Notes: generated by a model not told the origin, from the letters alone. A stretch of DNA of 64,000 nt from Microbacterium testaceum StLB037 (GCF_900104345.1 NZ_FNJN01000006.1:124001-188000), one strand, 5' to 3'; counted from the stretch's first letter, positions 24,340 to 33,407 are shown. Numbers and translations: made by a program.

Positions 24340-25305
24340 TCACAGCGCGCGGAGCTTCTCGAGAAGCGGGGCCGCGATCTCGTCGACGAAGCGCTGCTGC
24401 TGCTCGTCGCCCACCTGGACGATCGCGATGTCGGTGAACCCCGCGTCGATGAAGGGGCGGACGCTCTCGGCGAGCTCGTCGAGGTCCGGGCCGCAGGCGA
24501 TCGACTCCGCGACGTCCTCGGGCCGCACGAACTGCGACGCACCCGCGAAGCCGGCCGGAGTGGGCAGGTCGGCGTTCACCGCCCAGCCGCCGGCGAACCA
24601 CCGGAACTGATCGTGGGCGCGGGCCACCGCGGCATCCTTGTCCGGATCCCAGCTGATCGGGATCTGGCCGATCTTCCGCGAGGTGCCCTCGTGGTGCGCA
24701 TCCCATCCGGCGATCAGATCGCCGTCGGGTTCCGTGGTGATCAGGTGGTCGCCGAGCGGGGCGAAGCGTTCGATCGAGTGCTCGCCCGACACGGCCACAC
24801 CGATGGGGACGCCACCGTCGGGGGCATCCCACACGCGTGCGGAGTCGACGCGGAAATACTCGCCGTCGTAGGTGACGAGGTCGCCCGTGTGCAGCGCGCG
24901 GATGATCTCGATCGCCTCGACGAGCATGTCCTGACGCGCGTGGACGGCGGGCCACCCCTCACCCACGACGTGCTCGTTCAAGTTCTCGCCGGATCCCAGG
25001 CCCAGAGTGAAACGACCGTCGGACAGGAGCTGAAGGGTCGCGGCCTTCTGGGCCACCACCGCGGGGTGATAGCGAACGGTCGGGCAGGTCACGTACGTCA
25101 TCAGCTCGACGTCGGTGGTGGCCTGTGCGACCGCTCCGAGCACCGTCCAGGCGTAGGGCGCGTGGCCCTGGCTGGTGAGCCACGGGGAGTAGTGGTCGCT
25201 CGAGACGAGGAAGTCGTAGCCGGCGCGCTCGGCACCGACGGCGTAGTCGACGAGGGCCTTGGGGCCGCTCTGCTCGGTCATGAGGGTGTAGCCGAATCGC
25301 GTCAT
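24340..25305 (-). CDS. F420-dependent LLM-class flavin oxidoreductase
   Basis: A 321-residue TIM-barrel enzyme of the luciferase-like monooxygenase class, closest in pattern to actinobacterial F420-dependent dehydrogenases: FGYTLMTEQSGPKALVDYAV, the SSDHYSPW motif, HPAVVAQKAATL and LGLGSGENLNEHV. Actinobacterial members include glucose-6-phosphate dehydrogenases, but the substrate here cannot be set. ATG 25305 is chosen since a TACCGT -10 box is 7 nt upstream and the longer frame is unlike the family N terminus. Confidence 0.85.
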   Translation of the reverse strand: MTRFGYTLMTEQSGPKALVDYAVGAERAGYDFLVSSDHYSPWLTSQGHAPYAWTVLGAVAQATTDVELMTYVTCPTVRYHPAVVAQKAATLQLLSDGRFTLGLGSGENLNEHVVGEGWPAVHARQDMLVEAIEIIRALHTGDLVTYDGEYFRVDSARVWDAPDGGVPIGVAVSGEHSIERFAPLGDHLITTEPDGDLIAGWDAHHEGTSRKIGQIPISWDPDKDAAVARAHDQFRWFAGGWAVNADLPTPAGFAGASQFVRPEDVAESIACGPDLDELAESVRPFIDAGFTDIAIVQVGDEQQQRFVDEIAAPLLEKLRAL

Positions 25306-25312
25306 GTCGGCC

Positions 25313-25318
25313 ACGGTA
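25313..25318 (-). promoter_or_regulatory. -10 box of the LLM gene, leaderless
   Basis: TACCGT on the minus strand, 7 nt before the ATG at 25305. Confidence 0.5.
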
Positions 25319-25377
25319 GGGCGGGGGAATCGCGCGCTCGCCGGGGTTGCGTTCGCCACGCAGATGCGGCAGACACG

Positions 25378-25413
25378 ACGGAGGGCCAGCGGTGCGCGCC
25401 GCGGGCCCTCCGT
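25378..25413 (-). terminator. Terminator after terC
   Basis: ACGGAGGGCC (25378-25387) pairs with 25404-25413 around a 16-nt loop, just after the terC stop on the minus strand. Confidence 0.7.
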
Positions 25414-25420
25414 GACGAGG

Positions 25421-26443
25421 TCAGTCTTCGGGAGCGTGGATGACCTTCTCGCCCTCGAAGGTCTCCCGCTCCTTCTTCTTGTCGTCGTTGCGGGTCTTGC
25501 GCAGGCTGAGGAAGGTCGCCACTGCCACCGTCGCCGCGATGAACAGCAACGAGAACCAGATGGGGATTTCGGGCACCCACAGCAGCGGTTCGCCGCCGTT
25601 GATGAACGGCAGCTCGTTCACGTGCAGAGCGTGGAAGACGAGCTTGACGCCGATGAACGCCAGAATGACCGCGAGGCCCTGCGCGAGGTAGACCAGGCGC
25701 TCGAGCAGGCCGCCGATGAGGAAGTAGAGCTGGCGCAGACCCATCAGCGCGAACGCGTTGGCGGTGAAGACGATGTACGCCTCGTTCGTCAGGCCGTAGA
25801 TCGCGGGGATCGAGTCGACGGCGAAGACGAGGTCGATGAAGCCGATGGCGATGATCACGAGCAGCATCGGGGTGACGAATCGCTTGCCGTTCTTGCGCAC
25901 GGTCAGCTTGTCGTCGTTGTACTCCTCGCTCACCGGCAGGACGCGGCGGACGAACTTCATGAATCTGCCGTTCGCGGGGTCGCTCTCACCGTGCGCGAAC
26001 GCCTGACGATAGGCGAGGAACAGCAGCAGCGCGCCGAAGATGTAGAAGATCCAGGAGAAGTTCTCGATGAGGGCGGCGCCCACGGCGATGAAGGCACCGC
26101 GCATGATCAGAGCGATCACGATGCCGATCATCAGCACCTTCTGCTGGTAGATCTTCGGCACGGCGAACCCGGTCATGATGATCAGGAACACGAAGAGGTT
26201 GTCGATCGACAGCGCCTTCTCGGTCAGATAACCGGCGAAGTACTCCCCACCGAACGTCCAACCGGAGAACACGCCGATGCCGACGCCGAACAGGAGCGCG
26301 AGGCCGATGTAGAACGCCGACCAGCGGGCGGATTCGGCGATCGAGGGCTCGTGAGGCTTTCGGACGTGCGCGAAGAACTCGAACACGAAGAAGGCGATGG
26401 TGATCGCGATCGTGATGATCCAGATCAGAGGGGTGACGCCCAT
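25421..26443 (-). CDS. TerC-family integral membrane protein (probable manganese exporter)
   Basis: A 340-residue protein with about nine hydrophobic segments. TerC signatures are seen: ALSIDNLFVFLIIM, with acidic residue in the membrane, and a second FAVDSIPAIYGLT. TerC proteins such as Alx and MeeF/MeeY export Mn2+, often to metallate exported enzymes. The charged C-terminal tail (KTRNDDKKKERE) is cytoplasmic. The ATG at 26443 has TTGGAGG 5 nt upstream. The leader contains a yybP-ykoY riboswitch, which strongly supports manganese control. Confidence 0.92.
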   Translation of the reverse strand: MGVTPLIWIITIAITIAFFVFEFFAHVRKPHEPSIAESARWSAFYIGLALLFGVGIGVFSGWTFGGEYFAGYLTEKALSIDNLFVFLIIMTGFAVPKIYQQKVLMIGIVIALIMRGAFIAVGAALIENFSWIFYIFGALLLFLAYRQAFAHGESDPANGRFMKFVRRVLPVSEEYNDDKLTVRKNGKRFVTPMLLVIIAIGFIDLVFAVDSIPAIYGLTNEAYIVFTANAFALMGLRQLYFLIGGLLERLVYLAQGLAVILAFIGVKLVFHALHVNELPFINGGEPLLWVPEIPIWFSLLFIAATVAVATFLSLRKTRNDDKKKERETFEGEKVIHAPED

Positions 26444-26479
26444 GGCGGCCTCCAAGGGAAATAGGTGTACGGCAAGACA

Positions 26480-26578
26480 CCAAGGTCTCCTCCACCCGGC
26501 GAGATGGGCCGACGTCCCGGGCTCACGATGGCGTGATCCGTATTGACGAGAACGTCGCGGTGGGAGTACTCCCCTTGC
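26480..26578 (-). ncRNA. yybP-ykoY manganese riboswitch
   Basis: On the minus strand the terC leader carries the class hallmarks in order: AAGGGGAGTA at the 5' side (26576-26567), CGTCAATACGGATCACG in the first arm, a CGTGAGCCCGGGACGTCGG stretch and GGAGACCTTGG at the 3' side (26490-26480). AAGG and CCTT close the P1 stem. The class senses Mn2+ and usually turns on exporters. A TAGAAT -10 box (26592-26587) lies just upstream, so the RNA would start near 26580. Confidence 0.88.
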
Positions 26579-26586
26579 TGGGCTCG

Positions 26587-26592
26587 ATTCTA
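26587..26592 (-). promoter_or_regulatory. -10 box of the riboswitch-terC transcript
   Basis: TAGAAT on the minus strand, about 10 nt upstream of the riboswitch; no good -35 box was found. Confidence 0.5.
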
Positions 26593-26688
26593 CGGCATCC
26601 GGCTCTGCGTTCCGGGACTGGACGACGATCCGCCCGCTGTGCTAACCGGCGGTGGATGCCGGACCCCGGCGTTCGACGGCGGTGCGCC

Positions 26689-27258
26689 TCAACGCGGGGG
26701 AGCGCCGCCCACGACGGCGTCGACGAGGGCCAGCATGTCGGCGGCGTCGAACTGCTCGCGGCTGAGGGCGCGCAGGATGACCGCCCCCACCAGGGCGTCG
26801 GCGGCGGCGTCGAGCCGCGGGCCCGAGACGCCGCCCATGGCCTGCGAGAGGCTCTCGACGAGAGGGGCAGCGAGGATCTCCGCGCGGAGCCGCCGGCCGG
26901 TTTCGGCGCTGCCGGCGGCCGCAGCGACGAGAGAGCGCAGCATCCCCTCGCCGTCCGCGCTCGCCCGCAGAGTGAACAGATCGGTGAGCCACGCAGCGAG
27001 ATCGGTGCGCGGGTCGCCGGTGTCGGGGAGCTCGCGTCGGCCGCCGAGCAGGCGGCCCTCGAGAATCGCTTCCGCGATGACGTCGCCCTTGCTCGCCCAC
27101 CAGCGGTAGATCGTCTGCTTGCCGACGCCCGCGCGTCGGGCGATGCCCTCGACCGTGAGGTGGTCGTATCCGCGTTCGACGAAGAGCGCCACCGCGGCGT
27201 CGAGGATCGCCAGACGCGCCGCCTCGCTGCGCACGGGTCCACTGCGCGGAAGAGTCAT
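26689..27258 (-). CDS. TetR-family regulator next to an MMPL transporter
   Basis: A 189-residue regulator with an N-terminal HTH: AILDAAVALFVERGYDHLTV, EGIARRAGVGKQTIYRWWAS. The C-terminal domain is typical of ligand-binding TetR repressors. It is divergent from the MMPL gene across 120 nt and probably represses it. ATG 27258 is preferred; a CAGAAT -10-like box is 7 nt upstream, suggesting a leaderless transcript. ATG 27267 is another in-frame start. Confidence 0.88.
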   Translation of the reverse strand: MTLPRSGPVRSEAARLAILDAAVALFVERGYDHLTVEGIARRAGVGKQTIYRWWASKGDVIAEAILEGRLLGGRRELPDTGDPRTDLAAWLTDLFTLRASADGEGMLRSLVAAAAGSAETGRRLRAEILAAPLVESLSQAMGGVSGPRLDAAADALVGAVILRALSREQFDAADMLALVDAVVGGAPPR

Positions 27259-27265
27259 GTCACAC

Positions 27266-27271
27266 ATTCTG
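27266..27271 (-). promoter_or_regulatory. -10-like box of the TetR gene
   Basis: CAGAAT on the minus strand, 7 nt before the ATG at 27258; first base departs from TANNNT. Confidence 0.35.
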
Positions 27272-27281
27272 GACGATCGCG

Positions 27282-27320
27282 GGGCAAAGCGAGACGAGAC
27301 GGTGCGTGTTATCTTTGCCC
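27282..27320. promoter_or_regulatory. Inverted repeat in the TetR-MMPL divergent region
   Basis: GGGCAAAG (27282-27289) and CTTTGCCC (27313-27320) form an 8-bp inverted repeat 23 bp apart between the divergent genes. It is a candidate TetR operator; the right half lies near a TTATCT promoter-like element. Confidence 0.4.
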
Positions 27321-27378
27321 GGACTTGTCGGAGCCGACGGTGCTCCCTCGCGCGCACCGCACGAGAGGAACACCCCGC

Positions 27379-29985
27379 ATGGCTGAACTGCTGCACCGCC
27401 TCGGAACATTCGCGGCTCGTCGCGCGTGGACGGTGATCGTCGCGTGGCTGGTCATCCTGGGGATCGTCGTGGGCGGGTTCCTCGTCGGATTCAAAGGCCT
27501 CAGCTCAAGCTTCGACATCCCGGGAACGGCATCCGGAGAGGTGATCTCCGAACTGCAGGGGGAGCTTCCTGATTTCGCGGGCGCCTCGGGCGCCGTGGTC
27601 TTCCGTACCGATGACGGCTCGCCCCTCACCGACGCGCAGAAGACCGCGATCTCGGCGCTGGTGACCTCGGCGGGTGACCTCCCCGACGTGGCCCGTGTCA
27701 CCGACCCCTTCACCGCCCAGCAGCAGCTCGACGCGCAGCGGCAACAGGTCGTCGACGGCAGGCAGCAGATCGACCAGGCCCGAGCGCAGGCGGAGTCCGG
27801 TCAGCAACAGCTCGACGCCGGAAGGGCTCAGCTCGAGGCGGGACAGCAGAAGCTCGACGAGGCGAGGGCGCAGATCGAATCCGCGCCGCTCCCGGCCGCG
27901 CAGAAGCAGGCCCAGCTGACGGCCCTCGAGGCGCAGCAGCAGCAGATCGACCAGCAGCGGTCCGGCCTCGAGCAGCAGCAGACTCAGCTCAGCGACGGCC
28001 TCGCGCAGATCGACGCCCAACAGACGCAACTCGATGACGGGTCGGAGCTGCTCGGCTTCGCGGATGCCATCCGCCTGGTCGCGGCGGACGGATCAACGGC
28101 CATCGTGAACGTCTCGTTCAGCGAACCCCGTCTCGAGCTCTCGCAGGCGTCCAAGGACGCCGTGGTCGAGCACTTCACCGCCGCGCCCGTCGATGGGGTC
28201 GAGGTCGCCTTCAACACCGAGATCTCGCAGGGGGTCCCGGAGATCCTCGGCGTGGGCGAGGCGATCGGCGTCGCGATCGCCGCGATCGTTCTGATCGTCG
28301 TCCTCGGATCCCTCCTGGCGGCTTCGTTCCCGATCATCACCGCACTGGTCGGGGTCGCGATCGGCGCGATGGCCACGTTGTCGTTCTCGGGTCTGGTGCA
28401 GATGGCATCCGTCACGCCAATCCTGGGCGTGATGCTGGGGCTGGCCGTCGGCATCGACTACTCGCTCTTCATCCTGTATCGGCACCGGCGCCAGCTCCTG
28501 CAGGGCGCGGACGTCGTCGACTCGATCGGCCTCGCCAACGGCACCGCCGGTAATGCGGTGGTGTTCGCCGGCACCACGGTCATCGTCGCCCTCCTGGCGC
28601 TGAACATCACCGGCATCCCGTTCCTCGGGCTGATGGGGACGGCGGGTGCGGTGAGCGTCCTCGTCGCCGTGCTCATCGCCGTGTCGTTGACACCGGCCCT
28701 GCTCGGCCTCGCGGGAACGCGCATCCTGAGCCGACGCGCGCGCGGGCGACTCGTCGCCGCAGCGGCCGAAGCGCACCCTCGTCGGGCGGCCCGCGAGGGC
28801 ATCGCGCCCTCGGACGTCCAGGAGCACCCTCGACGCGCCGCTCGCACGGGTGCCGTCCCGGTCGCCGCGGCCGGGGTGAAGCCAATGTCGACGTTCCGTG
28901 CCGTCGTCACGATGGTCGTGGCCACGATCGTCCTGCTGGTCGTCGCGATCCCCGCGCTGTCGATGCGCCTCGGTCTTCCCGACGGCGGATCGGAGGCCGA
29001 GGACTCGACGGCGTACAAGGCCTTCACCTGGACGGAGCAGGCGTTCGGTGCCGGTGCGAACGCCCCGCTGCTCGTGACCGCCGCCCTTCCCGGGGGAACC
29101 GCCGAGGACGAGGTGCGAGGTATCCAGCTCGACGTCGCCCGCGAGCTGTTCTCGCAGAACGATGTCGCCGCCGTCGCCCCGGTCGCGGTCTCCGACGACC
29201 GCACGCTCGCGGCGTTCCAGGTCATCCCGAAGGAGGGGCCGAACGCCGTCTCCACCGAACAGCTCGTGCGCGACCTGCGGGCGATCCCGCCCGTGGACGG
29301 TGACATCGACCTGGGGGTGGCGGGCGCCGCGGCGATCAACATCGACATCTCCGAGGGTTTGGCGAGCGTCCTGCCGATCTACCTCGTCGTGGTGGTGGGG
29401 CTGTCGTTCCTCATCATGGTGATGGTCTTCCGCTCGCTCCTCGTGCCGCTGATCGCGACCCTCGGGTTCGTCCTGTCGCTGTTCGCGACCTACGGCGCCG
29501 TGACGGCGGTGTTCCAGTGGGGGTGGCTCGGTGGCGTGCTGGGCGTGCACAACCCCGGCCCGATCCTGAGCTTCCTGCCGGTGATCCTGGTCGGCATCCT
29601 GTTCGGGCTCGCGATGGACTACCAGCTGTTCTTGGCCACGGGAATGCGCGAGGCGTGGGCGCACGGAGCGGCGCCGCGCGTGGCCGTCGCCCAGGGCTTC
29701 CGAGCCGGGCGCACGGTCGTGACGGCGGCCGCCATCATCATGGTGGCGGTGTTCTCGGGCTTCATCGCCTCGGACTCCGTGATCATCAAGTCGATGGGCC
29801 TCGGTCTCGCGCTCGGCGTGCTCTTCGACGCGTTCATCGTGCGGATGCTGCTCATGCCGGCGATCATGCACGTCCTCGGCGGGTCCGCCTGGTGGCTTCC
29901 GAAGTGGCTGGACCGGATCGTTCCCGACGTCGACGTCGAAGGGGCCGCTCTCGAGCGGCGCCACCCCGGGCATCACGGGTCGTGA
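27379..29985 (+). CDS. MMPL-family RND transporter
   Basis: An 868-residue membrane transporter with two RND halves. A first membrane segment (~15-38) is followed by an extracellular domain, then five to six segments (~285-450 and ~690-850). Motifs such as GLAVGIDYSLFILYRHRRQL and VGILFGLAMDYQLFLATGMR carry the proton-relay Asp residues of MMPL proteins. The first extracellular loop holds a long Gln-rich coiled coil (~115-220; repeats of QQLDAGRAQLEAGQQKLDEA type). MMPL proteins export lipids or drugs; the cargo is unknown. AGAGGA precedes the ATG at 27379. Confidence 0.93.
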   Translation: MAELLHRLGTFAARRAWTVIVAWLVILGIVVGGFLVGFKGLSSSFDIPGTASGEVISELQGELPDFAGASGAVVFRTDDGSPLTDAQKTAISALVTSAGDLPDVARVTDPFTAQQQLDAQRQQVVDGRQQIDQARAQAESGQQQLDAGRAQLEAGQQKLDEARAQIESAPLPAAQKQAQLTALEAQQQQIDQQRSGLEQQQTQLSDGLAQIDAQQTQLDDGSELLGFADAIRLVAADGSTAIVNVSFSEPRLELSQASKDAVVEHFTAAPVDGVEVAFNTEISQGVPEILGVGEAIGVAIAAIVLIVVLGSLLAASFPIITALVGVAIGAMATLSFSGLVQMASVTPILGVMLGLAVGIDYSLFILYRHRRQLLQGADVVDSIGLANGTAGNAVVFAGTTVIVALLALNITGIPFLGLMGTAGAVSVLVAVLIAVSLTPALLGLAGTRILSRRARGRLVAAAAEAHPRRAAREGIAPSDVQEHPRRAARTGAVPVAAAGVKPMSTFRAVVTMVVATIVLLVVAIPALSMRLGLPDGGSEAEDSTAYKAFTWTEQAFGAGANAPLLVTAALPGGTAEDEVRGIQLDVARELFSQNDVAAVAPVAVSDDRTLAAFQVIPKEGPNAVSTEQLVRDLRAIPPVDGDIDLGVAGAAAINIDISEGLASVLPIYLVVVVGLSFLIMVMVFRSLLVPLIATLGFVLSLFATYGAVTAVFQWGWLGGVLGVHNPGPILSFLPVILVGILFGLAMDYQLFLATGMREAWAHGAAPRVAVAQGFRAGRTVVTAAAIIMVAVFSGFIASDSVIIKSMGLGLALGVLFDAFIVRMLLMPAIMHVLGGSAWWLPKWLDRIVPDVDVEGAALERRHPGHHGS

Positions 29986-30074
29986 GCAGCCGCGGCCGGG
30001 CGGCGCAAGCCCCGGCTCCCGTGGGAGCGGAAGCAACAGGATGCCGGGAAGGACCAATTCCGAGGAGGACGACG

Positions 30075-30263
30075 ATGACCGATCGTGAAGAGACGCAGGA
30101 CGCCCCCGTCATGGACGGCGCCACCGACGCCGGCGTGGAGGAGAAGAAGGCCGGAGCGCAGCAGCAGCGCGCGGCGGACGCCGCCGTTCACGACGACGAG
30201 CCCGCGCAGCAGGACCTGAAGGACGACCTCCGCAGCATTCGCGGATACGGCGAGGACCGCTAG
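30075..30263 (+). CDS. Small acidic hypothetical protein
   Basis: A 62-residue, strongly charged, probably disordered protein (MTDREETQDAPVMDGATDAG; ends DDLRSIRGYGEDR). GAGGAGG at 6 nt before the ATG is a strong ribosome binding site. It follows the MMPL gene by 89 nt and is closed by a terminator. No known family. Confidence 0.65.
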   Translation: MTDREETQDAPVMDGATDAGVEEKKAGAQQQRAADAAVHDDEPAQQDLKDDLRSIRGYGEDR

Positions 30264-30423
30264 GCGGACGACGGCTCCCGTCCGGAGCCGAGTGGGGGAC
30301 GGGCTCGACGGGCGGGAGTCGTCGGGGACGCCGAAAGTGGCGTCATCCGCGCCGGCGATGCCGGGGCCGGGTACCGGCAGGCTACGCCGGTGCCTCGCTC
30401 CGGTCGCGTTCGCTCAGGCGATA

Positions 30424-30461
30424 CGAAGGCGGTCCCACGGATTCTCGCGGGACCGCCTTCG
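30424..30461. terminator. Bidirectional terminator
   Basis: A perfect 13-bp stem CGAAGGCGGTCCC (30424-30436 with 30449-30461) with a 12-nt loop lies between convergent genes. Confidence 0.85.
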
Positions 30462-30473
30462 TCGCTCGGGGGT

Positions 30474-30716
30474 TCAGGTAGTCGTGGGGATCTCGCCCGC
30501 CGCGATCGCGTCGGCGTAGGTGCGGATGTCGGGGCCGGGCTCGTAATCGATGAAGCGATCCTTGATGCGCGCGTTGATCTGCGCGAAGGCCTCGTCCGAC
30601 GAGATGCCCTCGCTGTCCCGGGCGATCGCGACGACGGCCTCGCGCAGGACGGCGTCGGCGTCGTCGAGGATCTTCTGGCGGGCGGGTTCGTTCCAGCGGA
30701 TGTCTGAGATGTCCAT
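30474..30716 (-). CDS. Hypothetical 80-residue protein
   Basis: A small cytoplasmic protein (MDISDIRWNEPARQKILDDA, then DAVLREAVVAIARDSEG), mostly helical with many charged residues. A TACCGT -10 box is 6 nt upstream of the ATG, matching the leaderless pattern. It is divergent from the hydrolase gene. I do not recognise the family. Confidence 0.6.
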   Translation of the reverse strand: MDISDIRWNEPARQKILDDADAVLREAVVAIARDSEGISSDEAFAQINARIKDRFIDYEPGPDIRTYADAIAAGEIPTTT

Positions 30717-30722
30717 GGCCAC

Positions 30723-30728
30723 ACGGTA
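30723..30728 (-). promoter_or_regulatory. -10 box of the gene at 30474-30716, leaderless
   Basis: TACCGT on the minus strand, 6 nt before the ATG at 30716. Confidence 0.5.
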
Positions 30729-30827
30729 CGGTCGGCGCCCTTCCCGCGATCCCGGGCTTGTGTCGCACGAGCCGATGTGCGCGGCAACCCGCCCGTATCG
30801 TCGTCCCGAGCGCGACACGATGGGGAT

Positions 30828-31532
30828 ATGACGAGGGATGCCGTGACGACCCTGCCGCAACGAGTGCGCGTCGCCGCGCGCGATGCCGGGTGGTGGGCGC
30901 AGGACTACGTCTACGCGGTGCGGGCGCAGGCGCGCGCTCTGCGGGATCGCGGTGCCCCCGATTCGCTCGCCGCGGGCGAGGGGACCCCGATCGTCCTGCT
31001 TCCGGGCATCTACGAGACGTGGCGGTTCATGGAGCCGCTCGCGCGTGCCCTTCACGACCGCGGCCATCCCGTGCACGTCGTGACGGAGCTCGGCGGCAAC
31101 CGTCGGCCGATCGCCGAATCCGCCGGACGCGTGGCAGAGCTGTTGGTCGCTCGCGGCCTCGACGACGTGCTGCTCGTCGCGCACAGCAAGGGCGGGCTCA
31201 TCGGCAAGCACGTCATGGCGTTCAGCCCCGCGGGCACTCGCGTGCGGGGGATGGTCGCCGTCGCCACCCCGTTCGGCGGGTCGCGCTACAGCAGGCTCAT
31301 GCCGACCCCCTCGCTGCGTGCCTTCGCCTCGGGTGACGCGACGATGCGCGCGCTCGCCGCCTCGGCGGACGTGAACACCCGCATCGTCTCGATCTTCGGC
31401 CCGTTCGACCCCCACATCCCCGAGGGGAGCGAGCTCGCGGGGGCGAGGAACATCGTCCTGGCGCGCGGCGGGCACTTCCGCGTCCTGGAGGATCCGCGGG
31501 TGATCGCCGAAGTGTTGCGCGCCGCGGAGTGA
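30828..31532 (+). CDS. Alpha/beta-hydrolase (lipase-like)
   Basis: A 234-residue hydrolase. The oxyanion region is PIVLLPGIYETW, the nucleophile elbow is VAHSKGGLIG (Ser in H-S-K-G-G), and a late GGHFRVLED supplies the histidine. The elbow and the PFGGSRYSRL segment resemble triacylglycerol-lipase-like/PGAP1-type proteins. No signal peptide, so it acts in the cytoplasm. GATGGGGAT precedes the ATG at 30828; upstream in-frame starts lack a ribosome binding site. Substrate unknown. Confidence 0.8.
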   Translation: MTRDAVTTLPQRVRVAARDAGWWAQDYVYAVRAQARALRDRGAPDSLAAGEGTPIVLLPGIYETWRFMEPLARALHDRGHPVHVVTELGGNRRPIAESAGRVAELLVARGLDDVLLVAHSKGGLIGKHVMAFSPAGTRVRGMVAVATPFGGSRYSRLMPTPSLRAFASGDATMRALAASADVNTRIVSIFGPFDPHIPEGSELAGARNIVLARGGHFRVLEDPRVIAEVLRAAE

Positions 31533-31541
31533 CCGGTCGGT

Positions 31542-33395
31542 TCAGCGCCCTCCGCCGCCTCCGCCGCCCATTCCGCCGCCCGAGAAGCCGCCGCCGAACG
31601 AGCCGCCGGAGAAGCTCCCCGACCCGCTCGTCGTCGCCACGGCCGGGGCGCTCGCCGTGTGCAGCGACCCCATCATGCCCGTGAAGGCCACGGGCGAGAA
31701 CCCGCTGCCGCCGCTGTACCACCCCAGATCCGCGCCCGCTTCGCGAACGCGGGTGTCGAGGGCCTCGGCCCACTCCTTCTCCACGCCCCACACGACCGCC
31801 CAGGGGAGGAGCCGTTCGTACAGGTGCAGCACCTGCGTCGGGTCACCCGGGTCGAGCGAGGTCCTCTCGGCGCCTTCCGGGCTCTGCAGGACGCGGAGGC
31901 GATCCGCTTCGGCGAGGCTCAGGTAGTCGCGCAGGCCCCGAAGGTGATCGCGTGCCGGGGCTCCGGCATCCGTGATCCGATCCCGATAGCGCAGGACGAC
32001 GAAGGTCAGGATGCCGAGAACCACCGTCGCGGGGATCGCGACGATCTGCCACCAGGCCGGTGCGCTGCCCGCTGCGGCGAGGACCAGGGCGGCCACCGAG
32101 ATCGCGAAGGCCAGGACGACGCTGCCCGCGGCGAGGATCGCGGTGCCCGGTCTCTGCTTCTCGGTCCAGCCGCGCGAGCGGAGCTCCGCCGAGGCCGCGG
32201 CCGGCAGCCGCCGCAGAGCGAGGGCGACATCCTGACGGGCGGGCCCGGGCTTCACTCGTTGCCCGGCGGCCGGGGCGTCGCCGAAGACGGCGTGGACGAC
32301 GGCGGCCCGAAGCGGTGTCGCCCCCGCGTCGTCGACGAACTCGAGCTCGAGCGAGCCGGGTTCCCCCGGTGTCTCGATGATGCGCAGATGACCCGCGATG
32401 GCAGTGTCGAGAAGGGCGGCCGGGATGCCGGCACCCGACCGGTGCACCAGTTCGGCGCCCTCGATCACGTCGACTCCGGAGGGCGGCCCGTACTCGGGAA
32501 CGATGATGCCGCGTCCGTCCGCATCGCGACCGCGCCGACGAGCGGCGGCGGCGACGCCGACCCCCGCGAGGCCGATCCCCACCGCCGCGATCGAGCTGCC
32601 GGCCAGCGCGGGGGCCGCGTCGACCGAGAATTGCTCGAGGGGTGTTCGCACCACCTCCCCGGGAATGAACGTCCCGCGGGCGAACCCGATGGCGACGGTG
32701 AGGTTCTCGCCGGGGCCGAGCGACTGCTCCTGCGACGAGAACACGACGCCGGCGGCGCCGGATCCGCTCGCGATGTCGCACCGACGGTCCGATCCCTCCG
32801 AGCCGACGTAGCAGGCGGCCGCCCCCTCTCGCAGGAAGGGGACGAGCGCCGCGTCGACCGACAAGCGCACCGAGACCGCGCCGAAGGGCTGCTCCCACTG
32901 CGTGCCGTTCACGTCGCGGTAGAACTCATCGGCGTCCGTATCCGCGAAGGAGCGGATGGTGTCGCGCTGCGTGTAGGAGATCACGTACGTCTGCACGCCA
33001 CGGACGTAGGAGTCGTCGCCGGTGAGCACCCTCACCTCGCGGCGGTCGGACTCGACCTCGAAAGGAACTGCCGCGCCCGCGGCGTCCACGACCGAGACGA
33101 CACGGGTCTGCAGGGGCACCCCGTCGTAGTCATCGGGTATCGACCGGATGATGCCGCGGTTCTGGTCTTCGTCGGGGAACCGCGCGACGAGCGTTTCGGT
33201 CACCGCGAGCTCGGCGTGACCGTCGGCCGCCCGAGTGAGCGTCATCTGCGCGTCGAAGGAGTCGAAGGTGAAGTCGCTCGTATCGGCCGAAGCGGGACGA
33301 GGCGATGCGAGCGCGATGAGCAACGCCAACGCGACGATGGCGAAGGCCGCCCACGAGCGGCGGACCCGGAGAGGCGAAGAGGCGAGGCTCGGCAT
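31542..33395 (-). CDS. DUF2207-family exported membrane protein
   Basis: A 617-residue protein with a signal peptide (cleavage near ASA-DT, residue ~37), an extracellular beta-rich domain (~40-240), a membrane segment (~265-285), a cytoplasmic winged region, two further membrane segments (~425-475), and a Gly/Ser-rich tail ending in a run of glycines. The N-terminal pattern (VTETLVARFPDEDQNRGIIR, SIPDDYDGVPL) is that of DUF2207, found widely in actinobacteria and without defined function. A TAGCGT -10 box sits 6 nt before the ATG. Confidence 0.85.
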   Translation of the reverse strand: MPSLASSPLRVRRSWAAFAIVALALLIALASPRPASADTSDFTFDSFDAQMTLTRAADGHAELAVTETLVARFPDEDQNRGIIRSIPDDYDGVPLQTRVVSVVDAAGAAVPFEVESDRREVRVLTGDDSYVRGVQTYVISYTQRDTIRSFADTDADEFYRDVNGTQWEQPFGAVSVRLSVDAALVPFLREGAAACYVGSEGSDRRCDIASGSGAAGVVFSSQEQSLGPGENLTVAIGFARGTFIPGEVVRTPLEQFSVDAAPALAGSSIAAVGIGLAGVGVAAAARRRGRDADGRGIIVPEYGPPSGVDVIEGAELVHRSGAGIPAALLDTAIAGHLRIIETPGEPGSLELEFVDDAGATPLRAAVVHAVFGDAPAAGQRVKPGPARQDVALALRRLPAAASAELRSRGWTEKQRPGTAILAAGSVVLAFAISVAALVLAAAGSAPAWWQIVAIPATVVLGILTFVVLRYRDRITDAGAPARDHLRGLRDYLSLAEADRLRVLQSPEGAERTSLDPGDPTQVLHLYERLLPWAVVWGVEKEWAEALDTRVREAGADLGWYSGGSGFSPVAFTGMMGSLHTASAPAVATTSGSGSFSGGSFGGGFSGGGMGGGGGGGR

Positions 33396-33401
33396 GCTCA
33401 G

Positions 33402-33407
33402 ACGCTA
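33402..33407 (-). promoter_or_regulatory. -10 box of the DUF2207 gene, leaderless
   Basis: TAGCGT on the minus strand, 6 nt before the ATG at 33395. Confidence 0.5.
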
